A stretch of DNA of 64,000 nucleotides from Methylococcaceae bacterium (lineage in GTDB: Bacteria > Pseudomonadota > Gammaproteobacteria > Methylococcales > Methylomonadaceae), in assembly GCA_016715325.1 (NCBI GenBank), contig JADKAL010000003.1, positions 372,001 to 436,000 of the forward strand, written 5' to 3'. The notes under the pieces are model-generated. The model had not been told where the DNA came from. It did no database searches and saw only the letters and a list, made by a program, of their open reading frames with translations. A program made the position numbers and the translations under genes. Of the stretch, positions 8,806 to 18,625 are shown one piece after another; position 1 is the first letter of the stretch; every line of letters starts with the position of its first letter.

Positions 8806-9855
8806 TTATTTTTCGAGCGCTTCTAATATCAGCGGGAAAGTATCTTTCGCAGCATTTTTCCCCATAAATACATCCAAGTGACCGTAATTTGGGATGACAT
8901 GCAATGAATGGTAATCCTTTCTTATACTTGCAAAGTAGTTAAAGGCGTTAATCTGGCTTTGAGGCAGAAAGCAACGGTTATTTTGTCCGGCGAAAAAGGC
9001 GAATCGGGCATTGGTTTTCGGCGGCGATGCGATAAAGTCGGCAGGAAGTTCGGGAAAACCTAGCACGGAAATTAGATGACCGTGTTTTACACAGCGGGTA
9101 ATTTGATCGAAAAATGTCAAAGGAACGGCCTTAAACTCTTCTTTTAACCATTCATGGGTTTCGTCGTTTAAGTTTTCATGGCTCCAGAGGGCCGGAAAAC
9201 CGCTGCCGTAAGTAAAGCTGACTTGTTTACAAACCGCGTTATTGCACTCATGATGCGTTAAATTAACAACTAAGGTAATGAATTTTGCAATGAGTGAGGG
9301 CGCTTCTACACCCCAGTGCGGATTTAGGTATTGGGTAGCGAATTCGACTAACGGTAATAAACAATTCAATTTGAATTTGGACCAAAGCGGAACAATCGGA
9401 GTGATCGATACGGCATTACTGATAATAGTTGACACTTCCGGTATTAAGCCTGCGCAAGCTGACATCGTAAAGCTGGTTGAACCTTGGCAATGGATAATGG
9501 CTTTAATTGCTTGACTGCCCGTCTCGGAGATGAGCTTTTTGACGGCTTGCGGATGGTCGTATAAAGCTGCTTGGTCTAGCGTCCATCGATTAGGTGGGAA
9601 GTCGATGGATGCGCGCCAGTTTTCCAGCCAGACGTCATATCCTTCAGCGATAAGTCTATCGACAATGGTTTCATGGACAGGCGCTCTAAAAATGTTGGCT
9701 CTAACGCCTGCGCCGTGGACAAGAAGAACAGGGCACTTGCTTGGGGGATTTTGTCCGCGAACGTTTATCAGGTTCAGCGGCATCCCGTCGTCTGCTAAAA
9801 ACGGCACCACGCGTTCGATGTAATCGTGTTTAGCGTTCAACTTCTGTTCTGGCAT
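8806..9855 (-). CDS. Alpha/beta hydrolase, probable Cys nucleophile
   Basis: This 349-residue protein has the alpha/beta hydrolase fold. The oxyanion-hole strand is LLVHGAG (about 44-50), the nucleophile elbow is HCQGS with Cys123 in the place of the usual serine, and the C-terminal catalytic histidine is likely in YGHLDVF. It resembles hydrolase domains that are fused to GMC oxidoreductases in other bacteria (from memory). It is the first gene of the four-gene minus-strand operon and its upstream region holds a palindrome that could be a repressor site. The ATG follows an AAGGAG ribosome site. The substrate is unknown, probably an ester or thioester of a lipid. Confidence 0.84.
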   Translation of the reverse strand: MPEQKLNAKHDYIERVVPFLADDGMPLNLINVRGQNPPSKCPVLLVHGAGVRANIFRAPVHETIVDRLIAEGYDVWLENWRASIDFPPNRWTLDQAALYDHPQAVKKLISETGSQAIKAIIHCQGSTSFTMSACAGLIPEVSTIISNAVSITPIVPLWSKFKLNCLLPLVEFATQYLNPHWGVEAPSLIAKFITLVVNLTHHECNNAVCKQVSFTYGSGFPALWSHENLNDETHEWLKEEFKAVPLTFFDQITRCVKHGHLISVLGFPELPADFIASPPKTNARFAFFAGQNNRCFLPQSQINAFNYFASIRKDYHSLHVIPNYGHLDVFMGKNAAKDTFPLILEALEK

Positions 9856-10466
9856 GAATACTCCTTTCGTTATCGGTAGAGTTAATTCGGTTTAATCATT
9901 CCATGAGTCAACTCGTTATTAGTTATCGACACGCTGGTATTTTCAAATTCTTTTTTAGGTAGAGACCAACCTGTTGGTTAATAATAGTTCAAAAAAATTA
10001 TTTTTTAGGTAAGACCAGTGAAGCAACCTTGAATGGCGCTTAATTCCGGGTAAAGTCCATGATGTACGCTAACATTTTTGAATTCAAAATGTCAGTAATC
10101 ATTCGATGGAGATAAAAATAAATAACAAAAAGCGCTCCATGAGTGAAGCGTAAGCGAAGAATAAATGCTTCAAATCCCTATTTTTTTGCTGTTGCTCGAT
10201 AAATTCAACACAAGAAAATGCGTTGATGAAACTAACGTTTGTTTCATTAAGCTTTTAAGCTATTTAAGTTATATTGAGAATAAGAAGTGTTTGCTATGAA
10301 AATATCCGGTGAAGTTCTTAAATGAACTCAAAACGAACAGTAAATGATTGATTTAGTTTGCAGCTCGGTTTCATAACCAAGCGCTCCCTATGAGTATATG
10401 AATATAATCAATCTACTTGGGCGATTCTTAAGGATTAAAACAAGAAACTATATTAAAAAACATAAA
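9856..10466. other. Long intergenic region without a gene
   Basis: About 610 bases lie between the start of the lipid operon and the end of the glycogen phosphorylase gene, both on the minus strand. No open frame with a ribosome site is visible on either strand. The left 150 bases hold the putative operator and the TTTTTTAGGT repeats and probably the operon promoter. In the remainder, which is AT-rich, I see nothing that can be named. Confidence 0.6.
9965..9978. promoter_or_regulatory. Palindrome resembling a TetR-family operator
   Basis: ACCAAC-CT-GTTGGT is a perfect 6-base inverted repeat with a 2-base centre, 110 bases upstream of the alpha/beta hydrolase start. Palindromes of this kind are typical of TetR/AcrR operators. 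A TTTTTTAGGT motif occurs on both sides, at 9951-9960 and 10001-10010, exactly 50 bases apart. No TetR gene is in the window, so the regulator is unknown. Confidence 0.4.
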
Positions 10467-10496
10467 AACAACCACTTATTTTAATAAGTGGTTGTT
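10467..10496 (-). terminator. Rho-independent terminator of glgP
   Basis: A 14-base perfect stem (10467-10480 against 10483-10496) ends in a tight loop. On the minus strand it is followed by a T-rich run (complement of 10451-10466). It lies 43 bases beyond the glgP stop, in the correct orientation. Confidence 0.85.
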
Positions 10497-10539
10497 TGTT
10501 GATGATAGCAGTAAGGATTTATTAGCGCGTACTTCAGCT

Positions 10540-13053
10540 TTATTCACACGCAATATTTTCTACTTTCACAGGCGTAAGCTTCCAGATTTCGTCGTTATAT
10601 TCTGTTATCGTACGATCGGTTGAAAACTTTCCGCTGGCCGCACAATTGAGAATGCTCATGCGTGTCCAAAGCTCTTGGTCGCGGTAAACGGTTTCAACTC
10701 TTTTTTGAGCTTCCACAAAACTTCTAAAATCGGCAATCGTCATCCATGGATCGTGCGGACTCTTCATCGAACCGATCAATGCATCGAAAATACCCGGTTC
10801 GAATTGGTTAAAATGCCCCCATTCCAATAGATGCAACACGCGTTTTAAATCTTCGTCTTGTTCGATAATTCCGGCAGGGTCGTAAGTGTGGCGGGTAGAC
10901 TCCACTTGATCTTCCGTTAAACCGAAGAGGAAGAAATTCTCATCGCCGACTTCTTCGCGAATTTCGATATTCGCGCCATCCAGCGTGCCGATAGTCAATG
11001 CGCCGTTCATCATGAATTTCATGTTACCGGTACCGGAGGCTTCTTTTCCGGCCGTCGAAATCTGTTCCGAAAGGTCGGCGCCCGGACAGATAATTTCCAT
11101 CGCGGAAACCCGGTAATTGGGCAGAAAAATAAGTTTCAATTTATCGCCGACCTCGGGGTCGTTGTTGATGACGGCTCCGACATTATTGATTAACTTGATG
11201 ATTTTTTTTGCCATGTAATAGCCAGGCGCCGCTTTTCCTCCGATTAATACGCAACGATCCGTCCAATGAGCGGTGTCGCCGCGTTTAATGCGATCGTAAA
11301 GATGTATTACATGTAATACATTCAGCAGTTGGCGTTTATATTCGTGAATTCGTTTAACTTGAACGTCGAATAAGGCATTTGCGTTCAAATTTATTCCGTT
11401 TTCTTGTTTTTTAAATTCAATTAAGCGCTGCTTTGCATTTAACCGGATTTTTTGCCACCGTTTGCGGAACGTTTTGTTTTCTGCGTAAGGAACCAGTTTT
11501 TTTAATAACGATAAATCATTTAACCAGCCGTCGCCGATGGTTTCCGTTATTAATTTAGCCAGCTCGGGATTGCATGACGCTAACCAGCGTCTGGGGGTAA
11601 CGCCGTTGGTTTTATTGTTGAATTTTTGCGGCCAAAGTTCGTAAAAGTCACGGAAAAGCCCTTGTTGCAGCAATTTAGAATGCAACGCAGCAACACCGTT
11701 GACCGAATAACTTCCGACGATGGCAAGGTAGGCCATTCTAACGTGTTGTTCGTGGCCTTCTTCGATTAAAGACATGCGCGTCAAACGATCTTTGTCGCCG
11801 GGCCAGTGGGCGGAGACTTCTGCGAGGAAATGCGCGTTGATGTCGAAAATAATCTCCATCAATCTTGGCAGAAGTTGTTTGAATAAGTTAACCGACCATC
11901 GTTCCAATGCTTCCGGCAATAAGGTGTGATTGGTATAAGCCATTGTGTTGCTGGTGATTTTCCAGGCTTCATCCCAGTCTAATCCGTAGATATCCATTAA
12001 CAAGCGCATAAGTTCGGCTACTGCGATGCTAGGATGGGTATCGTTGAGTTGGAAGCAATTTTTTGCGGCGAAATCGGTAAAGTCGTGACCGTGGCGTCCG
12101 ACCCAGATTCCCAGAACATCCTGCAAGCTAGCCGACGCAAGTAAATATTGCTGTTTCAATCGGAGAACTTTGCCGTTTTCGCTGGCATCGTTCGGATATA
12201 AAACCATGGTGATATTTTCCGCGCCGTTTTTTGCTGCAACCGCTTCGGCATAATCGCCTTCATTGAATTCTTGTAAATCGAATTCTTCAGTCGCGGTGGC
12301 TTTCCATAGCCTTAAAGTGTTGACGGTGTTGTTACGGAATCCGGGAACCGGTGTGTCGTAAGGCACGGCGAGCACATCGTGAGTATCGACCCAGCAAACC
12401 CGTTTTTTGCCGCGTTCGTCGATATGAGTTTCTGTTCGTCCGCCGAATTTTATGACTTGTTTGTATTCGAAGCGTTCGATTTCCCAAACATTTCCGTTCC
12501 GTAGCCAATGGTCTGGCTTTTCTATCTGTTCTCCGTTAATGATCAACTGTGAAAACATACCGTATTCATAACGCAAGCCGTAACCGGTTACCGGTAGACC
12601 TAAGGTTGCACAGCTATCGATGAAGCAAGCAGCTAATCGCCCTAAACCGCCATTGCCCAAACCGGCATCGTATTCGCTATCGACTAACTCTTCCATCTCG
12701 AGACCGAGATCGTGCATGGCTTTGGTGGCGACATCGGTTAGACCCATATTAATCATGGCGTTACTGAGTGTGCGACCCATTAAGAATTCCATCGACAGAT
12801 AGCAAGCTCTTTTGCAATCCTGCTCTTTATAGGCGTTATAGGTTTTTTTCCAGCGCTCGATTAATCGGTCGCTGACCGCTAACGACAAAGCTTCGTAGGC
12901 GTAATGCAGCGATTTGCAATTTTCGTCTCGTCCCAAACGATGTCCGTAATAGCGCTTAAAATCGGCTGTTAATTGTTCTTCATCCATCCCTAGTTCGGGC
13001 AAAGAGCAGATGGTTGGACGAGGTGTGCTTTTCTTAAAATTTCTATGTGGCAT
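10540..13053 (-). CDS. glgP: Glycogen/alpha-glucan phosphorylase
   Basis: The enzyme releases glucose-1-phosphate from glycogen or maltodextrins, using pyridoxal phosphate. The whole family pattern is present: AYLSMEFLMGRTL near the N-terminus, GNGGLGRLAACF, QLNDTHPS, NGVTPRRWL, VQVKRIHEYKRQLLN, and the EASGTGNMKF motif with the PLP lysine followed by NGALTIGTLDGANIE. The ATG at 13053 is preferred to a TTG four codons upstream, because a GGAAAAGAAG ribosome site directly precedes it; this gives 837 residues, normal for the family. It stands alone, without other glg genes nearby, and ends at a strong terminator. Cytosolic. Confidence 0.96.
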   Translation of the reverse strand: MPHRNFKKSTPRPTICSLPELGMDEEQLTADFKRYYGHRLGRDENCKSLHYAYEALSLAVSDRLIERWKKTYNAYKEQDCKRACYLSMEFLMGRTLSNAMINMGLTDVATKAMHDLGLEMEELVDSEYDAGLGNGGLGRLAACFIDSCATLGLPVTGYGLRYEYGMFSQLIINGEQIEKPDHWLRNGNVWEIERFEYKQVIKFGGRTETHIDERGKKRVCWVDTHDVLAVPYDTPVPGFRNNTVNTLRLWKATATEEFDLQEFNEGDYAEAVAAKNGAENITMVLYPNDASENGKVLRLKQQYLLASASLQDVLGIWVGRHGHDFTDFAAKNCFQLNDTHPSIAVAELMRLLMDIYGLDWDEAWKITSNTMAYTNHTLLPEALERWSVNLFKQLLPRLMEIIFDINAHFLAEVSAHWPGDKDRLTRMSLIEEGHEQHVRMAYLAIVGSYSVNGVAALHSKLLQQGLFRDFYELWPQKFNNKTNGVTPRRWLASCNPELAKLITETIGDGWLNDLSLLKKLVPYAENKTFRKRWQKIRLNAKQRLIEFKKQENGINLNANALFDVQVKRIHEYKRQLLNVLHVIHLYDRIKRGDTAHWTDRCVLIGGKAAPGYYMAKKIIKLINNVGAVINNDPEVGDKLKLIFLPNYRVSAMEIICPGADLSEQISTAGKEASGTGNMKFMMNGALTIGTLDGANIEIREEVGDENFFLFGLTEDQVESTRHTYDPAGIIEQDEDLKRVLHLLEWGHFNQFEPGIFDALIGSMKSPHDPWMTIADFRSFVEAQKRVETVYRDQELWTRMSILNCAASGKFSTDRTITEYNDEIWKLTPVKVENIACE

Positions 13054-13385
13054 CTTCTTTTCCAAAGGGGAGTCGGTGATAATACTAACCCTAAATAAGC
13101 GATAGATAAAACTCGCGAATCCGAATCGATAAATAATCTGCTGTATCGGCGTATAAACGTGTGATGAAGCTTAAAACTTATCTTGCGGCATTTTACTTAA
13201 CTCGTAATGGTAACAATATCGCCGCGCTTTTCATATCATAAGCTGGGAAACAATGTGTTTCTTTTTAGCGGTTTAGTCTCCGGCTGAGCGATGTTTTTCT
13301 TTAAATACGCTAAAATCTGGACAATATCAGACAATTTAGGCACAATTAACGGCTAAAATTCATCTCAATTTAAACCAGTGTGGTC
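13054..13385. other. Divergent promoter region, glgP / aroQ
   Basis: These 332 bases separate the divergent glgP and aroQ genes and must hold promoters for both. I see no open frame and no strong palindrome. A clear sigma-70 promoter could not be picked by eye. Confidence 0.5.
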
Positions 13386-13847
13386 ATGGCGACAATAACG
13401 GTACTAAACGGACCCAATTTGAACTTATTAGGTCTGCGCGAGCCTAGCCATTACGGTACTCAAACTTTATCCGACATTAAATTTTGCTTAGAAGAGAGGG
13501 CTGCCGGATTTGGTATTCAGTTGAATTTTCACCAAAACAATGCCGAACATGAAATCGTGGAGCATATTCACCAAGCTTTCCACGCTAAAGTCGATTTCAT
13601 TATTATCAATCCGGCGGCATTTACGCATACTAGTATTGCACTTCGTGATGCGTTACTGGCAACTCGCATACCTTTCATAGAAGTTCATTTATCGAACGTA
13701 CATGCTCGTGAAGCGTTCAGAAAGCATTCATATCTGTCGGATATCGCTGTCGGCGTTATCTGCGGTTTGGGTGCTAAAGGATACGAGCTCGCCCTGGAGG
13801 CGGCTTATCAGAAAATAACAAGTCAAGAGACAAATCATGGACATTAG
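13386..13847 (+). CDS. aroQ: 3-dehydroquinate dehydratase, type II
   Basis: AroQ removes water from 3-dehydroquinate in the shikimate pathway. The N-terminus carries the type II signature [18 protein letters not shown] with the catalytic tyrosine (Tyr23). The [16 protein letters not shown] region and the EVHLSN segment with the active-site residues follow. The ATG at 13386 is preferred to a GTG two codons earlier, because family members begin about eight residues before the asparagine of LNGPN. The 153-residue length is normal. Its last 11 bases overlap accB, an arrangement kept across many gammaproteobacteria. Confidence 0.95.
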   Translation: MATITVLNGPNLNLLGLREPSHYGTQTLSDIKFCLEERAAGFGIQLNFHQNNAEHEIVEHIHQAFHAKVDFIIINPAAFTHTSIALRDALLATRIPFIEVHLSNVHAREAFRKHSYLSDIAVGVICGLGAKGYELALEAAYQKITSQETNHGH

Positions 13848-14280
13848 AAAAATAAAAAAACTGATCGAAATTTTAGAGGAATCGGGGATAGCCGAGCTGG
13901 AAATTAAAGAAGGCGAAGAGTCTATCCGGATCAACCGGTATTCTTCAGCGCCTGCGCCAATGGCTTACGCGCCTCAATCGATAGCGCCCGTTATGCAGGG
14001 TGCGACTTCGGTTTCCGTTGCGCCTGCCGCGGAAGAAGTTATCACCGGACATATCGTAAAATCGCCGATGGTTGGTACCTTTTACCGGTCGGCATCGCCC
14101 GGTGCAAAAGCGTTTGTAGAAGTCGGTCACTCTGTCATGCAAGGCGATACCTTGTGTATCATCGAAGCGATGAAAATCCTTAATCAGATCGAAGCAGATA
14201 AAAGCGGTACAGTCACCAAGATTATGGTGGAAAATGCGGAACCGGTGGAATACGGTCAACCCCTGTTCATCATTGAATAA
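13837..14280 (+). CDS. accB: Acetyl-CoA carboxylase biotin carboxyl carrier protein
   Basis: AccB carries the biotin of acetyl-CoA carboxylase, the first committed step of fatty acid synthesis. The N-terminal helix ([12 protein letters not shown]) is typical, a Pro/Ala/Ser-rich linker covers about residues 37-65, and the biotinyl domain ends the protein. The biotin attachment motif EAMKI has Lys113. At 147 residues it is close to the usual 150. The start overlaps aroQ by 11 bases and accC follows after 18 bases, so the two subunits are co-expressed. Confidence 0.96.
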   Translation: MDIRKIKKLIEILEESGIAELEIKEGEESIRINRYSSAPAPMAYAPQSIAPVMQGATSVSVAPAAEEVITGHIVKSPMVGTFYRSASPGAKAFVEVGHSVMQGDTLCIIEAMKILNQIEADKSGTVTKIMVENAEPVEYGQPLFIIE

Positions 14281-14298
14281 CATCTGGACGGGAAAGTC

Positions 14299-15642
14299 AT
14301 GTTCGATAAGATCGTAATCGCCAATCGCGGCGAAATTGCACTGCGCATATTGCGCGCTTGTAGAGAGTTGGGTATCAAAGTCGTTGCCGTTCATTCGGAG
14401 GCGGACCGCGACTTAAAGCACGTTCGTTTAGCGGATGAATCCGTTTGTATTGGGCCGGCGCCTTCCATTGACAGTTACCTGAATATTCCCGCTATTATTA
14501 GCGCTGCTGAAGTGACGGATGCCGAAGCTATTCATCCAGGCTACGGATTTCTGTCCGAAAATGCGGATTTTTCCGAGAAAGTCAAACAAAGCGGCTTCGT
14601 ATTTATCGGTCCAAATGCCGACACGATAAGGATGATGGGGGACAAGATTTCCGCCAAAAATGCGATGATTGCCGCTGGTATTCCGTGTGTTCCAGGAAAT
14701 AACGATCCGCTCGGCGACAATTCTAAGAAGAATTTAAAATTAGCGCAAGAAATCGGTTATCCGGTCATAATCAAAGCGGCCGGCGGCGGCGGCGGTCGAG
14801 GAATGCGTACCGTGCACACCGATGCGGCTTTAATTAATGCCATTACGATGACCACAGGCTAAGCAGCAGCAGCTTTTGGTAACGACACGGTTTACATGGA
14901 AAAATTCCTTGAAAATCCAAGGCATATAGAAATTCAGGTCATGGCGGACGGGCACGGGCATGCTATCCATTTGGGTGAACGCGACTGTTCAATGCAGCGT
15001 CGTCATCAAAAAGTAGTGGAAGAAGCGCCTGCGCCTGGTATTACCGAAGAACAACGCAAGGTGATGGGCGAACGCTGCGCCAAGGCTTGTATTGATATCG
15101 GCTATTTAGGGGCTGGAACTTTCGAGTTTTTATACGAAAGAGGTCAATTCTACTTCATCGAAATGAACACTCGCGTTCAGGTCGAACATCCCGTTACCGA
15201 AATGATTACCGGTTTCGATATTGTAAAGGAACAGCTTCGGATCGCTGCCGGTTTACCTTTGTCGATTACCCAAGAACAAGTCCGTTTTACCGGTCATGCT
15301 ATCGAATGCCGGTTGAATGCCGAAGATCCTAGAAATTTTATGCCCTGCCCCGGAACCATCGAACAGTTCCACATGCCGGGCGGACCGGGTATCCGATGCG
15401 AAACGCATATTTACAACGGCTACAAAGTACCTCCGTATTACGATTCTATGATCGGCAAATTGATCGCGCACGGCGAAGATCGGAAAAGCGCGATTGCCCG
15501 GATGAATACAGCTTTAAACGAAATTATTATCGACGGCATAAAGACTAATATTCCTTTGCAGCAGGATATTATGAATGACAGCGGTTTTATTGCCGGAGGA
15601 CAAAATATTCATTATCTGGAAAAGAAACTCGGTCTTACCTAA
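14299..15642 (+). pseudogene. accC: Biotin carboxylase, interrupted by one in-frame TAA
   Basis: This is the biotin carboxylase subunit of acetyl-CoA carboxylase. The two halves are in the same frame and together give 447 codons, the normal length. The first half has the biotin carboxylase N domain and the ATP-grasp loop (GGGGGRGMR). The second has [29 protein letters not shown] and the C-terminal domain. Between them TAA at 14860-14862 stands where the E. coli enzyme has Glu, so a single G-to-T change at 14860 explains it. Because accC is normally essential, either this is a sequence error or another copy exists. As written, the gene yields a 187-residue fragment. Confidence 0.85.
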
Positions 15643-15706
15643 CGAATGCTTTTAAGCATGTAAAGTATTCCCCGGCGATTAATCAAATTGGTCATTTAGT
15701 GTCGAT

Positions 15707-16591
15707 ATGTCTTGGCATCAGGTTTCAGTAATCACAAGTGAGGATATAGCACCTCAAATTGCCGATTTTTTCAGCGAGCTCGGAGCTGTTTCCGTTACAT
15801 ACATGGACGCGGAAGACGAGCCGGTTTACGAACCTGCCATCGGCGAAACCAAGATATGGACTAGAACGAAAGTTATCGCGTTGTATGAACTAAGCGCAGA
15901 TCCTGCAGTTATAAGAAGTAAGGCGCTCAAACGATTTCAGCCGGATTCTCTGAAATATTGGGAATTTGAGATCATAGAAGATCAAGCTTGGGAACGTGCG
16001 TGGATGGAATATTACCGGCCAATGAAATTTGCCGATAAACTGTGGGTCTGTCCGACCGGACAGGAGCAACACGAAGCCAATACGGTTTGCTTGATTCTCG
16101 ATCCCGGCTTGGCTTTCGGTACCGGCACACACCCGACCACAGCGCTATGCCTTGAATGGTTGGCAAGCCATGATTTATACGGTAAGACCGTTATCGATTA
16201 CGGTTGCGGATCGGGAATACTCGCCATCGCAGCGCTACTTCTGGGCGCCGAAAAAGCGTATGCTATCGATATCGATCCACAGGCGATTACCGCCACGGAA
16301 GATAACGCGCAGAAAAATAACGTCTCGGAAAAAATTGTTTGTAGTATGCCGGAACCTTTCAGTCGCGACAGCATAAAAGCGGATGTTGTTCTGGCTAATA
16401 TTTTGGCAAAACCGCTTATCGAGATGGCGGGGCAGATTGCGGGCCTTTTAATGTCGGGCGGGGAGCTAGTATTATCGGGTATTCTTGCCGAGCAAGCCGA
16501 TTCAGTCGTCGGCGCTTACCGACCTTTTTTAGCGCTCAATAAGCCCGAACAAAAGGAAGATTGGGTTAGATTGGCAGGTATTCATTGCTAA
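15707..16591 (+). CDS. prmA: Ribosomal protein L11 methyltransferase
   Basis: PrmA trimethylates ribosomal protein L11 using S-adenosylmethionine. The N-terminal L11-recognition domain (about residues 1-100) is followed by the Rossmann methyltransferase domain. The LDPGLAFGTGTHPTT segment, the DYGCGSGILAIAA SAM-binding loop and the NILAKPL motif are all clear. The 294-residue length is normal. It follows accC as in many gammaproteobacteria, with a short gap of 64 bases, and a zinc-ribbon protein follows after 6 bases. Confidence 0.95.
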   Translation: MSWHQVSVITSEDIAPQIADFFSELGAVSVTYMDAEDEPVYEPAIGETKIWTRTKVIALYELSADPAVIRSKALKRFQPDSLKYWEFEIIEDQAWERAWMEYYRPMKFADKLWVCPTGQEQHEANTVCLILDPGLAFGTGTHPTTALCLEWLASHDLYGKTVIDYGCGSGILAIAALLLGAEKAYAIDIDPQAITATEDNAQKNNVSEKIVCSMPEPFSRDSIKADVVLANILAKPLIEMAGQIAGLLMSGGELVLSGILAEQADSVVGAYRPFLALNKPEQKEDWVRLAGIHC

Positions 16592-16597
16592 ACGCAG

Positions 16598-17404
16598 ATG
16601 TTTACTCAATGTCCAGATTGCCGCAAAACTTATCCTATTACAAAAAAGCAACTGCGCGGAAAAAAGGGCAAGCTATATTGTACCGATTGTAAAAAAAAGT
16701 TTAATGCCAGCGAGTTGCTGAATCAAACATCGACCGCGTTACAAGTGGAAGCTAAGGCTGAGTATCGTTCCGTAGTCGATTCTAGTGGTGATTCAATTGA
16801 GAAAATTCATCCGGAAATCAATGCATTTCCTGCCGATATAAGTAGTTTTCTAAGAAACCGGATCGAGGATAAGGCTAATACTCAGATTTACGAAGTAGAA
16901 TCCTCGCTTGATAAGTTGCCTTGGGAAACGGATAAATCTCCATTCGCAGTAAACTGGTTTGCGGGATCAGTTTTAGGCTGCCTGCTTTTGCTCGGACAAA
17001 TAGTTTATTTCGAAGCCGGACATTTAAGTCAAAATGCCAGTTATCGTCCTAAAATACAGAAATTAGTCCGATTGTTTGGTTATGAATTAGCTGTTTACGA
17101 AAACTTACTTGAATTCGAAGTATTACAAAGTTCTTTAAATCCGGAAGAAAACAATAGCTATTTGTTTAAGGCGATTATCAATAATCAGGCGGCTTTTAAA
17201 CAGCGGTTGCCCTTCATTAAACTGGCTTTGTTGGATTTTAACGAACAACCGTTTGCCGAACGGATTTTCTCGCCCGAACAATATATGTCCGAAAATAAGC
17301 GGACAGCTTTATTTATCGAGCCTGATGAAACAATACAGGCAAACCTGAAAATTGCCGCGCCGAGAACAATGATCGGCGGTTATCATTTTGATTTAATCTA
17401 CTAG
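16598..17404 (+). CDS. Zinc-ribbon, DUF3426-type membrane protein
   Basis: The protein has an N-terminal zinc ribbon of the MJ0042 type (C5-x2-C8 and C28-x2-C31), a variable linker, one membrane segment at about residues 119-140 and a C-terminal DUF3426-like domain facing out of the cytosol. The function is unknown. The position between prmA and dusB/fis is conserved in pseudomonads and related bacteria, which supports the family call. It begins 6 bases after prmA and ends 6 bases before the rlmI-like gene. Confidence 0.85.
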   Translation: MFTQCPDCRKTYPITKKQLRGKKGKLYCTDCKKKFNASELLNQTSTALQVEAKAEYRSVVDSSGDSIEKIHPEINAFPADISSFLRNRIEDKANTQIYEVESSLDKLPWETDKSPFAVNWFAGSVLGCLLLLGQIVYFEAGHLSQNASYRPKIQKLVRLFGYELAVYENLLEFEVLQSSLNPEENNSYLFKAIINNQAAFKQRLPFIKLALLDFNEQPFAERIFSPEQYMSENKRTALFIEPDETIQANLKIAAPRTMIGGYHFDLIY

Positions 17405-17410
17405 CTAATA

Positions 17411-18607
17411 ATGGCCTACGCCGAAGTCCACCTTAAAAAAAACGAAGATAAACGATTGCGTCAAGGCCATTTATGGGTGTTTAGCAATGAGATAGATACT
17501 AAAAAGTCTCCGCTCGAACAATATGCGCCCGGCGATTTAGTCAATGTGCTCAACAACGAAGGCAAAATTTTGGGGACAGCCTATATAAACCCGAATAGTC
17601 TTGTTTGTGCACGGCTTTTATCCCGGAAATCCAATCTGAAAATCGGGAGCAATTTTTTTAAAGAACGGCTTACCACTGCGCTGTCGTTACGTGAAAAGCT
17701 TTTCGACCATCCGTATTATCGTTTGGTCTATGGCGAAAGCGACGGTTTGCCGGGTTTGGTGATTGACCGTTTCGGCTCGGTTCTGTCCATACAAATTACG
17801 ACAGTTGGGATGGCGCTACGAAAAGACTTTCTCCTAACAGCTTTACAAGAGTTGTTAGCGCCGTCGGCTATTGTTTTCAAGAACGATAATAGTCAAAGAA
17901 GATTGGAAGGTTTGGACACGGAATCCGACGAGATCGTCGGAAAGCTATCCGAGCCGTTAATCATTGAAGAAAACGGTGCAAAATTCATTGTCGACATCCT
18001 CGGCGGACAGAAAACCGGCTGGTTTTACGATCATCGCGCGAGCAGGGCGCAATTAGCGTCGTTTGCTAAAGGTCTGCGGGTATTGGATTTGTTTTCCTAT
18101 ACCGGCGCATGGTCTATACCGGCAGCTTTAAGCGGCGCAGCGGAAATAACCTGTGTCGATGCCTCGGATAACGCTTTAGGCTTGGCTTCGGAAAATGCTA
18201 AGCTCAATGGGGTTGAAGATAAAATGCGTTTTATTAAGAGCGATGTCTTCGATTTTCTTAAACTAGCGCGTCAGCAAGATCAACTTTATGACATAATAGT
18301 TCTTGATCCACCCGCTTTAATTAAACGTAAAAAAGACTTTAAACAAGGGTATGAAGCGTATCGACGGTTGAATCACTTGTCGCTTCAGGTGCTTGCTAAG
18401 AACGGATTGTTAGTTTCGGCATCTTGTTCTCATCACCTAAGCGTAGACAATCTGCACGAAATATTACGATCTTCAGGGCGGCATATAGACCGGCATTTAA
18501 CGTTTTTTTCATGCGGAGGACAAGGCGGGGATCACCCCATTGATCCTGCTATACCAGAAACAGCCTATTTGAAGACATTCTTTTGTGCAGTCTCCTCGAG
18601 CTTATAA
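17411..18607 (+). CDS. rlmI: Class I SAM-dependent rRNA methyltransferase, RlmI-like
   Basis: This enzyme should make 5-methylcytosine in 23S rRNA (C1962 in E. coli). The N-terminus is a PUA-type RNA-binding domain (about residues 1-75), then a linker domain, then the methyltransferase domain with VLDLFSYTGAWSIPA for SAM binding, a DIIVLDPPALIKRKKD motif and SASCSHHL near the end. At 398 residues it is the standard length. Family assignment is secure; the exact target base is inferred from the family. Confidence 0.9.
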   Translation: MAYAEVHLKKNEDKRLRQGHLWVFSNEIDTKKSPLEQYAPGDLVNVLNNEGKILGTAYINPNSLVCARLLSRKSNLKIGSNFFKERLTTALSLREKLFDHPYYRLVYGESDGLPGLVIDRFGSVLSIQITTVGMALRKDFLLTALQELLAPSAIVFKNDNSQRRLEGLDTESDEIVGKLSEPLIIEENGAKFIVDILGGQKTGWFYDHRASRAQLASFAKGLRVLDLFSYTGAWSIPAALSGAAEITCVDASDNALGLASENAKLNGVEDKMRFIKSDVFDFLKLARQQDQLYDIIVLDPPALIKRKKDFKQGYEAYRRLNHLSLQVLAKNGLLVSASCSHHLSVDNLHEILRSSGRHIDRHLTFFSCGGQGGDHPIDPAIPETAYLKTFFCAVSSSL

Positions 18608-18625
18608 AGTCATTGAGGCATCATA

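Noticed and set aside
14860..14862. Recoding (selenocysteine or pyrrolysine) at the accC stop
   Set aside because: The codon is TAA, which is not used for either, and relatives have a plain Glu or similar residue here.
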